64,000 nucleotides of DNA from CAWKDG01 sp963848355. Its GTDB lineage: Bacteria; Actinomycetota; Acidimicrobiia; Acidimicrobiales; UBA8190. Location of the stretch: the NCBI GenBank assembly GCA_963848355.1, contig CAWKDG010000002.1, forward strand, positions 558,001 to 622,000, read 5' to 3'. Below the pieces are notes generated by a model, which made no database searches, was not told the origin of the DNA, and was given only the letters and a program-made list of their open reading frames with translations. Positions 62,542 through 64,000 of the stretch are shown piece after piece; within the stretch, counting starts at the first letter, position 1, and the number at the start of each line of letters is the position of its first letter. Both the position numbers and the translations under genes were made by a program.

Positions 62542-63837
62542 CTACGTCAAGTCTGGGATCCAGTTGCCGTGAGCCAGTATCAAGGCATCAACCATTTCGG
62601 TGATCTGATCGAGGTCGAGCTCGGCCGCGGTGTGAGGATCGAGCATCGCCGCTTGGTACACGTAGTCGAGCCGCCCGGTCAGTGCCGCTTCGACCGTCAG
62701 TTCCTGGACGTTGACGTTGGTCCTGATGAGGGCGGCGACCTGTGGGGGCAGGGTACCGATCCGGGTGGGCTGCACGCCGTTGCCGTCCACGAGACACGGA
62801 ACCTCGACCGTGCAACCACTGGGGAGGTCATCGATCAACCCCTCGTTGGCGACGTTGCCGTAGATCACACGTGACCGCCCCGTCTCGATGCTGCGAATGA
62901 TGGTTGCCGCATACTCAAAGCTCGGGCTTACCTCGATGATGCCGTCGCCCTCGAGACGCTCGCGCTCGGCCTCCCAGTGCGTTATCTGGGCAACGCAGCG
63001 TCTCGGATACTCATCGAGGGGGATGTTGAAGCGTTCGACGAGGTCGGGCCGGCCGCGCTTGATGAACCACGGAACGTACTCGGCGAAGTGCTCACTTGAC
63101 TCGGTCACGAAATAGCCGAGGCGACGCAGCACGTCATAGCGCACGCGGTTGTCGTCGGGTACCGGACCCGACTCGGCGAGAGCTCGTAGGCGGGGGTAGA
63201 GATCCTCGCCGTCCCGCTCGAACCGGAGGTAAAAGGCCATGTGGTTGATCCCCGCGGCGAGATAGTCGATCTCTCCGTAGGCGATGCCGAGGTCTTGGGA
63301 GAGCTCGAATGCGGTGCCTTGCACACTGTGACACAGACCCACTGTGCGGACCCGGCTCCTTCGGTTGATAGCTCGGCAGTTCATTGCCATGGGATTCGAG
63401 TAGTTGAGGAACCACACGTCGGGGCACAGCTCCTCCATGTCTGCGCACATTGAAAGAAGCACTGGGATCGTGCGCAGGCCTCGCATGATGCCGCCGATAC
63501 CGAGCGTATCGCCGATCGTCTGGCGGAGGCCGAAGCGCTTGGGTATCTCGAAGTCTGTGACGGTGCAGGGTTCGTAGCCACCAACCTGGATCATGTTGAT
63601 CGCGTAGTCGGCGCCGTCCAATGCGGCACGTCGGTCGGTCGTCGCGGTGACCTTGGCGGGAGCATCGAGTGCGTCGCAGACCTTGTGAGCCACGAGCTCC
63701 GAGGTCTTCAAGCGTGCCGCGTCGATGTCATGCAAGACGATCTCGGATCCGGCCAGTTCCTTGTAGCCGAGGATGTCACCGAGCAGGTTGCGGGCGAACA
63801 CAGTGCTGCCGGCACCGAGGAACACCATCTTGGGCAT
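62542..63837 (-). CDS. GH4-family NAD+-dependent alpha-glycosidase (MelA/AglA type)
   Basis: A 431-residue GH4 enzyme. The Rossmann start MVFLGAGSTVFARNLLGDIL binds NAD+. Later motifs are NYSNPMAMNC (substrate and Mn2+ region), GLCHSVQGTAFELS with the family Cys-His metal site, YLAAGINHMAFYL, and C-terminal EVPCLVDGNGVQPTRIGTLP. GH4 enzymes cleave by an oxidation-elimination mechanism that needs NAD+ and Mn2+; the CHSVQG form is that of alpha-galactosidase/alpha-glucosidase members rather than phospho-glycosidases. It is cytoplasmic. The start at ATG 63837 (MPKMVFLGAG) is favoured over upstream codons. The frame is intact. Confidence 0.9.
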   Translation of the reverse strand: MPKMVFLGAGSTVFARNLLGDILGYKELAGSEIVLHDIDAARLKTSELVAHKVCDALDAPAKVTATTDRRAALDGADYAINMIQVGGYEPCTVTDFEIPKRFGLRQTIGDTLGIGGIMRGLRTIPVLLSMCADMEELCPDVWFLNYSNPMAMNCRAINRRSRVRTVGLCHSVQGTAFELSQDLGIAYGEIDYLAAGINHMAFYLRFERDGEDLYPRLRALAESGPVPDDNRVRYDVLRRLGYFVTESSEHFAEYVPWFIKRGRPDLVERFNIPLDEYPRRCVAQITHWEAERERLEGDGIIEVSPSFEYAATIIRSIETGRSRVIYGNVANEGLIDDLPSGCTVEVPCLVDGNGVQPTRIGTLPPQVAALIRTNVNVQELTVEAALTGRLDYVYQAAMLDPHTAAELDLDQITEMVDALILAHGNWIPDLT

Positions 63838-64000
63838 CGGCAGGAGACTACAGCCCGCGCCGTCCTGTGTCCGGCCCCGTTTCGCCATGAAGACGGCGGT
63901 ACTCCATTCCACCCACAGGGTCCGACGAGACGCTCTGCGTCCAGGTATGACACCGTGCGATAGTGGTCCTGTCGAGGTCTTCGGCCCAGGGAGTCACATG
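63838..64000. other. Upstream region of the GH4 gene at the window edge
   Basis: No gene is supported here. An ATG at 63998-64000, the last three bases, is preceded by AGGGAG (spacing about 5) and could open a plus-strand gene beyond the window. A GATAGT hexamer near 63958 is a weak -10-like element. Confidence 0.3.

Overview
The window is a high-GC (roughly two-thirds G+C) bacterial chromosome segment. It has dense, short-spaced genes, frequent ATGA/GTGA stop-start overlaps and many GTG starts. An F420-type (Ddn-like) reductase, a polyprenol-phosphomannose mannosyltransferase, DUF2510-type 'GWWxASDGKWYPP' sequence and a small clade-3 catalase paired with OxyR all point to an actinobacterium. 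The style fits Acidimicrobiia, but that placement is inference. No rRNA, tRNA, CRISPR array, insertion sequence or prophage was recognised.

Layout. 1-7.3 kb: a Tad/Flp pilus locus. The minus strand carries cpaB, cpaE, cpaF and tadB; the plus strand diverges with tadE-like, tadG-like and Gly/Ser/Thr-linker genes. 7.2-10.2 kb: two polytopic glycosyltransferases in convergent orientation. 10.2-15.1 kb: F420-type reductase, FhuF-like ferric reductase, a three-gene ABC-2 exporter and a metallophosphoesterase. 15.1-20.6 kb: divergent catalase/oxyR, aldo-keto reductase, FtsH. 20.5-24.5 kb: Cys-rich small protein, DUF2254 protein, secreted transglycosylase-like protein, nucleosidase. 24.5-33.8 kb: a putrescine/GABA-type catabolic island (transaminases, aldehyde dehydrogenase, FAD oxidase, permease, Lrp regulator). 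33.8-45.3 kb: single enzymes and small exported proteins, including a haloalkane dehalogenase, a two-lobed phosphodiesterase and NUDIX. 45.3-50.7 kb: an FbpABC-type iron importer divergent from a DtxR-family regulator. 50.9-53.8 kb: transsulfuration pair. 53.9-64 kb: secreted GH5 enzyme, ROK protein, DUF2510 protein, a PadR-controlled ABC exporter, a GH76-like protein and a GH4 glycosidase.

About seventeen recognisable genes are interrupted by one or more single-base frameshifts while homology continues in another frame on both sides. This is too widespread, and hits too many housekeeping genes (ftsH, cystathionine beta-synthase, catalase), to be ordinary gene decay. Base-level assembly error is the simplest reading, so such genes are annotated as whole genes with the breaks described.

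No wholly new multi-gene defence or biosynthetic system was found. The most unusual signals are a 17-bp tandem repeat that chains three six-residue minicistrons by ATGA overlaps between an ABC ATPase and its permease (12,538-12,591), a short leader ORF with a perfect Shine-Dalgarno in front of the DtxR-type gene together with a DtxR-like box, and a predicted leaderless PadR promoter whose -10 lies inside a perfect palindrome. Short tandem repeats at gene ends are unusually common throughout.
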